Shown here in pieces: positions 8,896 to 16,719 of a stretch of 64,000 nt of DNA; within the stretch, counting starts at the first letter, position 1, and every line of letters begins with the position of its first letter. Location of the stretch: the NCBI RefSeq assembly GCF_002021565.1, contig NZ_MSZX01000008.1, positions 293,757 to 357,756 on the forward strand, written 5' to 3'. This stretch comes from Paenibacillus selenitireducens. GTDB lineage: Bacteria > Bacillota > Bacilli > Paenibacillales > Paenibacillaceae. The notes under the pieces are model-generated. The model ran no database searches. It worked only from the letters and a program-made list of their open reading frames with translations, and had not been told where the DNA came from. A program made the translations under genes and the position numbers.

Positions 8896-8916
8896 ACCGA
8901 AGCATGCAGCTCCGGT
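8896..8916 (-). terminator. terminator of the NSS symporter pair
   Basis: Stem ACCGGAGC / GCTTCGGT, followed on the minus strand by TTTTTTGG. Confidence 0.75.
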
Positions 8917-8938
8917 TCAGGAAAAATTCGATCATGAT

Positions 8939-10291
8939 TTAAAAATGCAAAACGCCTGTTGAAAATAAAAGGATTGCGACAATCAAGACGGGTGCAATGT
9001 AGCGAAGCGTGAAAATCCAAGCCCGGAACCATCCTACCGTCAGTCCTGCTTCTTCTCCTGCTTTTCCATATACGTAACCGGCAAAAATCGTAATCATTAA
9101 CCCCCCAAGCGGAAGCATCACATTCGAGGTCAAATAATTCATCCAATCAAAAAACGTCTTCCCTCCCGCGGTGTAATCGCTCAATACCCCACCTGCAGAC
9201 AACGCACAAGGCAGAGCAAAAACATAACAGCTTAGCGATACGATGATCGCCGCCTTTTTCCGGCTCCAATGCCATTTGTTCATACCGTAGGCAACCGGAA
9301 CCTCAAGCAAGGAGATGGCAGAGGTTAATGCCGCAATCGCTAAGAGCACAAAGAACAAACCTCCAAACAGATGACCGAACGGCATCGATGCAAAGGCTGC
9401 AGGCAGCGCGATGAACACAAGCCCCGGCCCGGAAGACGAAGGAATACCGAACGAGAACGTCGTTGGGAATATGATTAATCCCGCAATCAATGCATACACG
9501 ACACTGCCTGCGGAGATCGCAACGGTCGCCGTACTCAAAGACTGATTTTTCTCCACATAAGCACCGTACGTCATCATACCGCCCACCCCAATGGATAAGG
9601 AGAAGAAGGCTTGCCCCAAGGCTTGAAGGACCGACTCCATCGTAATCTTCGAGAAATCCGGTTTTAAGAAGAATGATACCCCTTCCCCTGCGCCTTGAAG
9701 AAATAGGGAGCGCACCATTAAGGCAATCAAGATAATTAACAAAGCGGGAAGGACGATTTTGTTAAACTTCTCAATTCCTCCGGAGATCCCTTTTGCGACG
9801 ATCCAACCGGTAATGATAAAAATAATGACTTGCCAAATAATTGGCATCCAACCTGCTGTAAAATGATTGAACGTGTCCGCGTAATTCGGATTCGAGTATA
9901 AATCGCCAACGAATGATTGCAGCGTATATTGAAGCGTCCATCCTGCTACCACACTATAGAAGGTCATAATCATGAATGCGCCAAGAATGAGGAACAATCC
10001 GCTGGAGTGCCACATTTTCTTCTTCGTTAGGTTACGGAAAGATGAGGCTGCATCTCCGCGTCCTCCCCGACCTATTGCCAATTCCGCGAGAAGTACAGGC
10101 ATCCCGACCACCAAGAGACATACCAAGAAGAGCAAGAAGAAGGCCCCGCCCCCATTCTCACCCGTGACATAGGGGAACATCCACATGTTCCCGAGGCCGA
10201 CTGAGCTCCCGATGGCAGCCAGGATAAATCCGGAGTTACTGAATTGATCTTTGTTTTGCTTTTTTTCTAAAGCTGTTGATTGCTTCGCCAT
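8939..10291 (-). CDS. neurotransmitter:sodium symporter (NSS) family transporter
   Basis: 450 residues with 11-12 membrane helices. The NSS signature is clear in helix 1: GSSVGLGNMWMFPYVTGENGGGAF, containing the unwound Na+/substrate site. It is close in length and pattern to MhsT/YocR-type bacterial members, which import hydrophobic amino acids with sodium. Substrate here is not predictable. Ribosome site AGGAGCG lies before ATG 10291. The paralogous NSS gene lies 43 nt upstream on the same strand, so the two are likely one operon. Confidence 0.93.
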   Translation of the reverse strand: MAKQSTALEKKQNKDQFSNSGFILAAIGSSVGLGNMWMFPYVTGENGGGAFFLLFLVCLLVVGMPVLLAELAIGRGGRGDAASSFRNLTKKKMWHSSGLFLILGAFMIMTFYSVVAGWTLQYTLQSFVGDLYSNPNYADTFNHFTAGWMPIIWQVIIFIITGWIVAKGISGGIEKFNKIVLPALLIILIALMVRSLFLQGAGEGVSFFLKPDFSKITMESVLQALGQAFFSLSIGVGGMMTYGAYVEKNQSLSTATVAISAGSVVYALIAGLIIFPTTFSFGIPSSSGPGLVFIALPAAFASMPFGHLFGGLFFVLLAIAALTSAISLLEVPVAYGMNKWHWSRKKAAIIVSLSCYVFALPCALSAGGVLSDYTAGGKTFFDWMNYLTSNVMLPLGGLMITIFAGYVYGKAGEEAGLTVGWFRAWIFTLRYIAPVLIVAILLFSTGVLHF

Positions 10292-10334
10292 GAAAAGGTT
10301 AAACGCTCCTGTCTATTCTATTGTCTATTACGTG

Positions 10335-11678
10335 CTAAATCAGTCCTGTCGAGTATAGGAAAATCAGGATGACAAACACCGGAACCACATACCGCAGCAA
10401 AGAAATCCAGATTCGATGCAATGACGGGTTCAGCTTCGCTTCCTCCGCCCCTTTTTTGCTGATATAGCCAATAAAAATAGTCACTGCGAGCCCTACAACC
10501 GGCAATAATATATTCGAAGCCGTAAAATCAAATAGATCGAAGACCCCTTTACCGAACAGCTTCCAATCTGCAATCGGTCCTCCTACCGATAGGGATACGG
10601 GAATGGCCACCACGGCCGTAATGATAGAGAGTACGATGACGGATTTCCGACGGGTCCAATTCAGGTGCTTAATCACGAACGCCACGATCACCTCTAAAAC
10701 GGAGACACAAGACGTTAACGCCGCTCCAGCTAATAGAACGAAAAACGTGCCGCCAATGACATGGCCGAAAGGCATGTCTGCGAAGGCCGTAGGCAATGCC
10801 ACGAAAATAAGGCCTGGTCCTGCCGCAGGCTCCAATCCGAACGCAAACGTAATAGGAAATATGATTAAACCTGCGATAAGCGCATATACGATATTCCCGA
10901 GGCTGACTGCTAGTGTCGCTTTGCCTAGAGACTGACTCTTATCCACGTAAGAACCATACGTAATCATAGCCCCCATCCCTAACGAGAGAGAAAAAAAGGC
11001 TTGTCCGAGCGCGATGAGTGTCGATTCGATCGTAAATAAGGAAAAGTCCGGTTTTAAGAAAAACTCCACGCCCTTCATCCCGCCAGAAAGGCTCATCGCA
11101 TCAATCATCAGGACTACCAAGAGAATCGCCAAAATAGGAATCAAAATTTTGTTGAAGAGTTCAATCCCTTTCGAAACGCCCTTGATCAACACCGCCCCTG
11201 TAATCAACACGGTAATGACTGTATAAACGAGCGGCAAAGGACCTCCCGCAAATTGAGCGAAATACGCCGCATTATCCGTTTGTCGATATAAATTGCCTGT
11301 GAATGAACCGATGGCGTATTGAAACGTCCATCCTGTTACCACCATATAAAAGGTAATAATTAAAAAAGCGGCAATCACCGATAACAGACCAAAAAAACCC
11401 CAAAACTTCCGATGTCTCACCGCTAGGGTCTGAAACGATGACATCGCATCCCCGCGTCCTGCTCGACCCAGTGCTAATTCGGCGAGTAAGATGGGAATAC
11501 CAACAAGAATTAAACAAATAATGAAGGTAAAGAGAAATGCACCACCACCATTGGCACCTGCCAAATAAGGGAATTTCCACATGTTCCCTATCCCTACCGA
11601 GCTGCCGATCGCAGCCATGATAAAGCCAAAGGATGAGAATTGATCTTTGCTGCTGTTCTTTTTTGACTTGGTTGACAT
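10335..11678 (-). CDS. NSS family sodium-dependent transporter (second copy)
   Basis: 447 residues if started at ATG 11678 (MSTKSKKNSSKDQFSS), which has AGAAGGGG 6 nt upstream. The open frame continues to 11768 but that extension has no ribosome site and reads as leader. Helix 1 carries GSSVGIGNMWKFPYLAGANGGGAF. It is paralogous to the following gene (similar order of segments such as FFLKPDFS and ALGQAFFSLS). The two may differ in substrate; by family both use the Na+ gradient for amino-acid uptake. Confidence 0.93.
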   Translation of the reverse strand: MSTKSKKNSSKDQFSSFGFIMAAIGSSVGIGNMWKFPYLAGANGGGAFLFTFIICLILVGIPILLAELALGRAGRGDAMSSFQTLAVRHRKFWGFFGLLSVIAAFLIITFYMVVTGWTFQYAIGSFTGNLYRQTDNAAYFAQFAGGPLPLVYTVITVLITGAVLIKGVSKGIELFNKILIPILAILLVVLMIDAMSLSGGMKGVEFFLKPDFSLFTIESTLIALGQAFFSLSLGMGAMITYGSYVDKSQSLGKATLAVSLGNIVYALIAGLIIFPITFAFGLEPAAGPGLIFVALPTAFADMPFGHVIGGTFFVLLAGAALTSCVSVLEVIVAFVIKHLNWTRRKSVIVLSIITAVVAIPVSLSVGGPIADWKLFGKGVFDLFDFTASNILLPVVGLAVTIFIGYISKKGAEEAKLNPSLHRIWISLLRYVVPVFVILIFLYSTGLI

Positions 11679-11826
11679 AACGAACCCCTTCTGCCTTGAG
11701 AATGTTTTCACAGTATGCCCTGTTTTGGGTATACTAGTCAATACTTGATCCGTGACATATTCACCCAAACAGATGAAAAAAATAGAGAACAGGACGTCTA
11801 AAGCTAAGGTTTCTTGCGGTGACGAC

Positions 11827-11854
11827 TTGCTTCAACCGCCGCACATGATACAAT
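11827..11854 (+). promoter_or_regulatory. SigmaA-type promoter for the DEAD-box helicase
   Basis: TTGCTT (11827-11832), 16-bp spacer, TACAAT (11849-11854). It lies about 40 bp before the helicase ATG. The short leader holds a 9-codon ORF (ATG 11861, stop 11888-11890) that ends one base before the helicase start. Confidence 0.55.
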
Positions 11855-11891
11855 AGCAACATGATTGAAGAAAAGGGAGTTTACGTATAAC

Positions 11892-13676
11892 ATGACAAAA
11901 TCATTTCGCAAATTAGGCATTCGAGAGGAGCTCGTCGATCAGCTTCAAGAATTGGGCATCACATCACCTACCCCGGTTCAAGAAGAATCGATTCCGTTCA
12001 TTCATGCTGAGCATGATCTGATTGCTGAGGCTCAGACAGGAACGGGGAAGACACTTGCATTTGTGCTTCCGATGCTAGAGCGGATCAATGTCGCAAGCGA
12101 TGAAGTTCAAGGATTAATTCTAACCCCCACACGGGAGCTCGCTATACAAATTTCAACAGAGCTCAAAAAACTCGCGCCGGTCGTAGGAGCAAGAGTCCTC
12201 GCTGCTTACGGCGGGCAAGATGTAGAACGTCAGCTCCGCAAGCTGGAAGGTGCCGTGCATATCGTCGTCGCTACACCAGGACGATTGCTTGATCATCTTC
12301 GCCGCGGATCGATTAAGTTAGGCAAGCTCAAAATGCTCGTCTTAGATGAAGCGGATCAAATGCTACACATGGGCTTCCTAACGGATGTACAAGATATCAT
12401 TATCCAGACGCCGACACGTCGTCAGACGTTGTTGTTCTCTGCGACGATGCCGCTTCAAGTGCGACAACTTGCACAAGCCTATATGAAGCAGCCGCATGAA
12501 GTGAAGGTGCAAGCGAAGCAAGTGACGCTAACTGAAATTACGCAAATTGCCATCCAAGTGTCAGATCGTTCCAAGTTCAATGATCTATGTACATTGATGG
12601 AACAACAACAACCCTACTTAGCGGTTGTATTCTGTCGGACGAAACGCCGTGCGAGTAAGCTGAACCAGGAATTGCAGGAGCAAGGTTATGCTTCGGACGA
12701 GCTGCATGGAGACCTTTCCCAAGCCAAGCGTGAACAGGTCATGCGCAAATTCCGCGATGCCAAGCTTCAAATTCTTGTAGCTACAGATATGGCGGCGCGC
12801 GGATTGGATATCGAGGGTGTAACCCACGTGTTCAACTATGATATCCCGGCTGATGCTGAGATCTATATTCACCGGATTGGCCGTACTGGCCGTGCGGGGA
12901 ACACAGGTACTGCGATTACGTTCGTGACATCGCATGACCGCGGGGCGCTCGAGGCCATTGAGCGCGGCATTCGCATGACGTTACCGAAGCGCCAGCTCGG
13001 AACGGGCGGTTTGGAGCGCACTGGCGATGCCAAAGCGCAAGCGAAGCAAGCGCGCCCTAGTCGCGCAGGCGAGCCAAAGGCACGCCGCGGTAGTGAGCGC
13101 GGCGGCAATGCGAGCCGCGGCGGACGCGGCGCAGCACGGGGCGACTTTGCGCCGCGTGGCGACGAGCGTGGCGAACGCGGCGCTAGCCGCGGAGGCAAGC
13201 GCGGAGCGAACGAGCCGCGCATCGATCGCGGCGGGCGTGACAGCGCGCGCAGTGAGCGCGGCGCTGGGCGCGAGGATTTTGCACCACGCGGCGGCAACCG
13301 CGAAGGGGCTCGCGTTGAGCGTGGCGCCGGACGGGCGGCGCGCGAGGACTTTGCACCACGCGGCGGCAACCGCGAAGGGGCTCGCGTTGAGCGTGGCGCC
13401 GGACGGGCGGCGCGCGAGGATTTTGCACCACGCGGCGGCAACCGCGAGGGGGCTCGCGTTGAGCGCGGCGCTGGGCGCGGAGCGCAAGCTGCGGGACGCA
13501 GCGAGTTTGCGCCGAGTCGCGGCAAGCAAGGCGGCTCCCGCGGAGAGCAGAGCTTCTCGCGTGGCGGTCGTGATGCCGGCAGTCGCGGAGGCAGTGACCG
13601 TGGCGCAAGTCGCGGCGGTCACCAGGATGCGGGCCGTAGTGGACGTAACAGCAACAGCGGTCGCGGCAAGCGTTAA
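11892..13676 (+). CDS. DEAD-box RNA helicase with long RGG-type tail
   Basis: 594 residues from ATG 11892. A TTG at 11865 is in frame but has no ribosome site; AAGGGAG lies 12 nt before the ATG. Two RecA-like domains are complete: Q motif (SFRKLGI...TPVQ), Walker A AQTGTGKT, PTRELA, TPGRLLDHL, DEAD (about 151-154), SAT, and ARGLDIEGV...HRIGRTGRAG. By family it unwinds RNA in ribosome assembly or mRNA decay and is often cold-induced. From about residue 370 the protein changes to a disordered Arg/Gly/Ala tail of over 200 residues, containing three 24-residue repeats. The tail DNA is far richer in GC than the core. Confidence 0.95.
   Translation: MTKSFRKLGIREELVDQLQELGITSPTPVQEESIPFIHAEHDLIAEAQTGTGKTLAFVLPMLERINVASDEVQGLILTPTRELAIQISTELKKLAPVVGARVLAAYGGQDVERQLRKLEGAVHIVVATPGRLLDHLRRGSIKLGKLKMLVLDEADQMLHMGFLTDVQDIIIQTPTRRQTLLFSATMPLQVRQLAQAYMKQPHEVKVQAKQVTLTEITQIAIQVSDRSKFNDLCTLMEQQQPYLAVVFCRTKRRASKLNQELQEQGYASDELHGDLSQAKREQVMRKFRDAKLQILVATDMAARGLDIEGVTHVFNYDIPADAEIYIHRIGRTGRAGNTGTAITFVTSHDRGALEAIERGIRMTLPKRQLGTGGLERTGDAKAQAKQARPSRAGEPKARRGSERGGNASRGGRGAARGDFAPRGDERGERGASRGGKRGANEPRIDRGGRDSARSERGAGREDFAPRGGNREGARVERGAGRAAREDFAPRGGNREGARVERGAGRAAREDFAPRGGNREGARVERGAGRGAQAAGRSEFAPSRGKQGGSRGEQSFSRGGRDAGSRGGSDRGASRGGHQDAGRSGRNSNSGRGKR
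13272..13487 (+). repeat. three 72-bp in-frame tandem repeats in the helicase tail
   Basis: Units start at 13272, 13344 and 13416, exactly 72 bp apart. The first two are nearly identical; the third drifts in its last 25 bases. Each encodes EDFAPRGGNREGARVERGAG plus a short linker. Repeat-copy change here would alter tail length without breaking the frame. Confidence 0.9.
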
Positions 13677-13690
13677 TTTATAACATTAAT

Positions 13691-13755
13691 AAAACACCCT
13701 TTCATACCACAAAGCCTTGTTCTTCGAGGCTTTATGGATATAAAAGGGTGTTTTT
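13691..13755 (+). terminator. bidirectional terminator after the helicase
   Basis: AAAACACCCTTT (13691-13702) pairs with AAAGGGTGTTTT (13743-13754), enclosing a second hairpin (AAAGCC / GGCTTT). T runs are present on both sides, serving the helicase and the convergent minus-strand gene. Confidence 0.85.
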
Positions 13756-13756
13756 T

Positions 13757-14266
13757 CTACAACAATGTATCCTTTGCAGAATGCTTTACATGAAATAGAA
13801 ACGTCTGCTTATATTTTCTGCCTTTCCCTTTGGCGCCTTGATTCTTTCGATCCGGATCATGCCACGAGATGATAATCTCAACTTGATCTGCTTTCACCGA
13901 TACGGGAAAACCCGAATGATTCACAGCATTATCCCCTGATGTGACCGTGCCAACAGATAAAGTGAATAGTTCAAGTTGCGTCGAAGTTTGTGGATCCTTA
14001 CGGAATGCTTCGACCGTTACATCATGCAATGTTTTCCCTTGATTGCGAATCACTAGACTGTAGGTATCATACTCCCCAAGTTGCGGCTTCGATAACTGGG
14101 ATCGATCAAATATCGGTTCATCGATTTGCACCAACCACTGCTTCGTTGCATGACGTTCGGGTGCAAGCGCGCTCGATTGAGCATATATAGATGGAAATGG
14201 AAATATCATAGAACCGGAGAGGCAGCTTGTAATAAGCAACATGCAGCAGATTCGGAATATAGTCAT
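13757..14266 (-). CDS. small exported protein of unknown function
   Basis: 169 residues from ATG 14266, which has AGGGA 9 nt upstream; a GTG two codons earlier is less well placed. It has a signal-like N-terminus (MTIFRICCMLLITSCLSGSMIFPF, cut possibly after IYAQ). The rest is soluble and beta-like (DTYSLVIRNQGKTLHDVTVEAF, VEIIISWHDPDRKNQG), like a domain of unknown function that binds or decorates the surface. No family is recognised. It shares a bidirectional terminator with the helicase. Confidence 0.6.
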   Translation of the reverse strand: MTIFRICCMLLITSCLSGSMIFPFPSIYAQSSALAPERHATKQWLVQIDEPIFDRSQLSKPQLGEYDTYSLVIRNQGKTLHDVTVEAFRKDPQTSTQLELFTLSVGTVTSGDNAVNHSGFPVSVKADQVEIIISWHDPDRKNQGAKGKGRKYKQTFLFHVKHSAKDTLL

Positions 14267-14340
14267 CGTCACACATCCCTAGCACAAATTTTAGTTAGTA
14301 TGGCTAGATGATATCCAATATTATGCATTTGGGATCAGCT

Positions 14341-14530
14341 ATATTGGATTCCTCCAAGATAGCATTACGAAACAGCATTAACTTCATAGCTATAATGGAT
14401 TTTTACACTAACTTCGGCTAAAAGAGCCCCATTTACGCTTCTTTTCAACGAAGTTAGTGGATTTATCCAATGTAGGTGCCTCGAATACGGCAAAACATTA
14501 AAAGTTATTGGATAAATCCATTATACGTAC
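14341..14530. repeat. dispersed intergenic element with four phased palindromes (copy 1)
   Basis: Four TGGA-N4-TCCA-type palindromes are centred at about 14350, 14401 (degraded), 14463 and 14514, spaced 51, 62 and 51 bp. The element at 45008-45195 has the same design with spacing 51, 61 and 51. Between the first two palindromes both copies share GCATT and GCTAT at similar positions. No reading frame is supported. Confidence 0.7.
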
Positions 14531-14569
14531 CTCTTTTAAGCCAACCATTGACATCGCCTGACTATCCCT

Positions 14570-14810
14570 CATACAAGCTTTATACCACGCCATACATCGA
14601 ATGTTACTGGAGAACTCCATAATACCTGCTTCCCCAACAAACAGTTTCCATCACCGGGCTATCCCTCATCTGAGCCTTATCCACGCATAACATCGAATGT
14701 TACTGGAGAACTCCATCATACGCGCCTCACCCCAACTAAACATTTGCCATCACCGAACTTATCCCTCATACAAGCCTTATCCACGCCAAACACCACATGT
14801 TACTCACGCC
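14570..14810. repeat. degenerate ~96-bp tandem repeats
   Basis: A segment reading TATCCCTCAT...CCACGC...GTTACTGGAGAACTCCAT occurs at about 14563-14620 and 14660-14716. A third, decayed copy at 14760-14802 keeps TATCCCTCATACAAGCC and GTTACT. TGGAGAACTCCA palindromes lie at 14608-14619 and 14704-14715. They extend the element at 14341-14530. Confidence 0.65.
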
Positions 14811-15000
14811 CGCTAATCCCCCTCCATCCTATAGCATTCCGCCTTCAACTACATCTTCACTTAACTACATCTCTATCCGCTAACACATATCTTTTTACCT
14901 AATTCGCAACCTCCACCATTCATCTCCACCTTTATCCCGTCTTCATCCCTTCCCTCATCTCCTACTCACATCACTAGCACCCATACAAAAAAGCCGTCCC
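14810..15000. other. pyrimidine-rich non-coding tract
   Basis: The plus strand is almost free of G over about 190 bases (runs of C, T and A such as CTTCATCCCTTCCCTCATC). It has no ORF with a ribosome site. A similar tract lies at 45240-45555, also next to a palindrome element and past the 3' end of a minus-strand gene. Confidence 0.6.
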
Positions 15001-15070
15001 CAAGCGATACCCTCCGCCCTAGAAACGACTTCTCATCCCAAACATCTTTATCACATTGCATCACATCACA

Positions 15071-15946
15071 TTACTTCTTCTCGCCGAAGATCTGCCGCTC
15101 CAGCTTCTTGCCTGTCGGCGTAGCGGCCAGTCCACCGCGCGCAGTTTCCCGAAGCGCACTCGGCATAACTTGGCCGATGCGGTACATCGCCTCGATGACC
15201 TCATCTGCTGGAATACGGCTCTTGATCCCTGCAAGCGCCATATCTGCTGCGACCATCGCCACTGCGGCTCCCATGGCATTCCGTTTCACGCAAGGGACCT
15301 CCACAAGCCCGGCTACCGGGTCGCAGACGAGGCCTAACAAATTCTTCAGGGCAATGGCCATTCCATGTGCCGATTGTTCGGGCGTACCGCCGCCCAGCTC
15401 TACCAATGCTGCCGCGGCCATGCCCGTCGCAGAGCCCACTTCCGCCTGACAACCGCCTGCTGCCCCTGATACCGAGGCATTATTCGCCACGATAAATCCG
15501 AAGGCGCCCGATGTAAACAGAAAATCGATCATTTGATCGCGCGTTGGGTTTAACGTCTCTCGCACCGCGAAGAGGGTGCCGGGCACCACACCAGCCGAAC
15601 CCGCTGTCGGCGTCGCGCAGATCATTCCCATCGCCGCATTGACCTCATTGGTTGCCACGGCTTTGGATACCGCATCAAGAATAAACGGACCTGATAGCGT
15701 CTTCCCCTTGGCGATGTATTGCTGCATCAATACCGCGTCTCCGCCCGTTAATCCGGACAACGATTTGACGCCGGCTAAACCTTTCGCAACGGACTGCTCC
15801 ATCACATCCAAGTTCCGCCCCATCCGTTCGCGAACGGCTTCGCGGCTTGCCTCTGAAATTTCCATCTCCTGCCGAATCATCACTTCTGCAATCGAGATGC
15901 CCTGTGACTCTGCTTTCTCTACGAGTTCCGCTACATTCTTAAACAT
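15071..15946 (-). CDS. sdaAA: L-serine dehydratase, iron-sulfur type, alpha subunit
   Basis: 291 residues, the usual length for the Bacillus-type alpha chain. It carries the conserved glycine-rich segments (SLSGLTGGDAVLMQQYIAKG, AAMGMICATPTAGSAGVVPG) and cysteines at MICATPT, GGCQAEVG and LVCDPVAG. By family these bind the oxygen-labile 4Fe-4S cluster. With the beta subunit it deaminates L-serine to pyruvate and ammonia in the cytosol. It follows sdaAB by 46 nt, so the two form one operon. No clear terminator was seen directly after it. Confidence 0.95.
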   Translation of the reverse strand: MFKNVAELVEKAESQGISIAEVMIRQEMEISEASREAVRERMGRNLDVMEQSVAKGLAGVKSLSGLTGGDAVLMQQYIAKGKTLSGPFILDAVSKAVATNEVNAAMGMICATPTAGSAGVVPGTLFAVRETLNPTRDQMIDFLFTSGAFGFIVANNASVSGAAGGCQAEVGSATGMAAAALVELGGGTPEQSAHGMAIALKNLLGLVCDPVAGLVEVPCVKRNAMGAAVAMVAADMALAGIKSRIPADEVIEAMYRIGQVMPSALRETARGGLAATPTGKKLERQIFGEKK

Positions 15947-15992
15947 GATTTCCCCTACCTTTCATGCTGTGCTTATTCTATGACCTTCTCCG

Positions 15993-16655
15993 TTATGGGC
16001 TCATCCGCGTTACTTGTGTAACATGTTCGAGGCCTCTGATTTCATCCAGAATCGAATCCTGCAAATTCTGATCTACTTCGATCACCATCAGTGCCATCTT
16101 CCCTTTTTCCTTACGGGATACTTCCATGTGGCCAATGTTCACGCGATGCTTCGTCAGAATATTCGTTACGCCAGAGATGACGCCGAACCGGTCGTCATGC
16201 AAGACCAGAATGGCCGGATACATCCCGTTCAACTTCAATTTGAATCCATTCAATTCCGTGATCTCTACTTTACCTCCGCCAATCGAAACACCGATGATTT
16301 CCATCGACCCGTGCTCATCCTCTAGATGAATCATCGTAGTATTCGGATGTTCGGGAACGGCTTCTTCTGTATGGAATGCGACCTCCATCCCAGCTTCCCT
16401 CGCCAGATGCAATGACTGCGGAATCCGTTCGTCGTTCGTATCAAAGTCCAAGAGTCCCCCTACGATCGCAACGTCTGTAGCATGCCCTTTGTACGTTTCG
16501 GCAAAAGAACCATACAGATGTATATCCGCTATTTTTGGCATGCGCCCGAATACGCTGCGAGCCAATCGTCCAATAATTGCCGCTCCCGCGGTATGTGAAC
16601 TCGATGGTCCGATCATAATAGGACCAATAATGTCAAACACACTGTTGTATTTCAT
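15993..16655 (-). CDS. sdaAB: L-serine dehydratase, beta subunit
   Basis: 220 residues: an N-terminal beta-subunit domain (SVFDIIGPIMIGPSSSHTAGA, a conserved signature) and a C-terminal ACT domain from about residue 148 (AILVLHDDRFGVISGVTNILTKHRVNIGHMEV). The ACT domain suggests control by an amino acid, probably serine. It is encoded first in the sdaAB-sdaAA operon. The cardiolipin synthase gene upstream is 64 nt away and may share transcription. Confidence 0.95.
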   Translation of the reverse strand: MKYNSVFDIIGPIMIGPSSSHTAGAAIIGRLARSVFGRMPKIADIHLYGSFAETYKGHATDVAIVGGLLDFDTNDERIPQSLHLAREAGMEVAFHTEEAVPEHPNTTMIHLEDEHGSMEIIGVSIGGGKVEITELNGFKLKLNGMYPAILVLHDDRFGVISGVTNILTKHRVNIGHMEVSRKEKGKMALMVIEVDQNLQDSILDEIRGLEHVTQVTRMSP

Positions 16656-16719
16656 ACCCGTCCCTCCCGCTGTACTATCCTTAATTTCTCATCAATTCGC
16701 CTTCAGTAGCCCTGTTAAC

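Noticed and set aside
12869..13683. Long ORFs on both strands over the helicase tail
   Set aside because: They arise from GC-rich repeats in which stop codons are rare; only the frame continuing the helicase core has motifs and a start.
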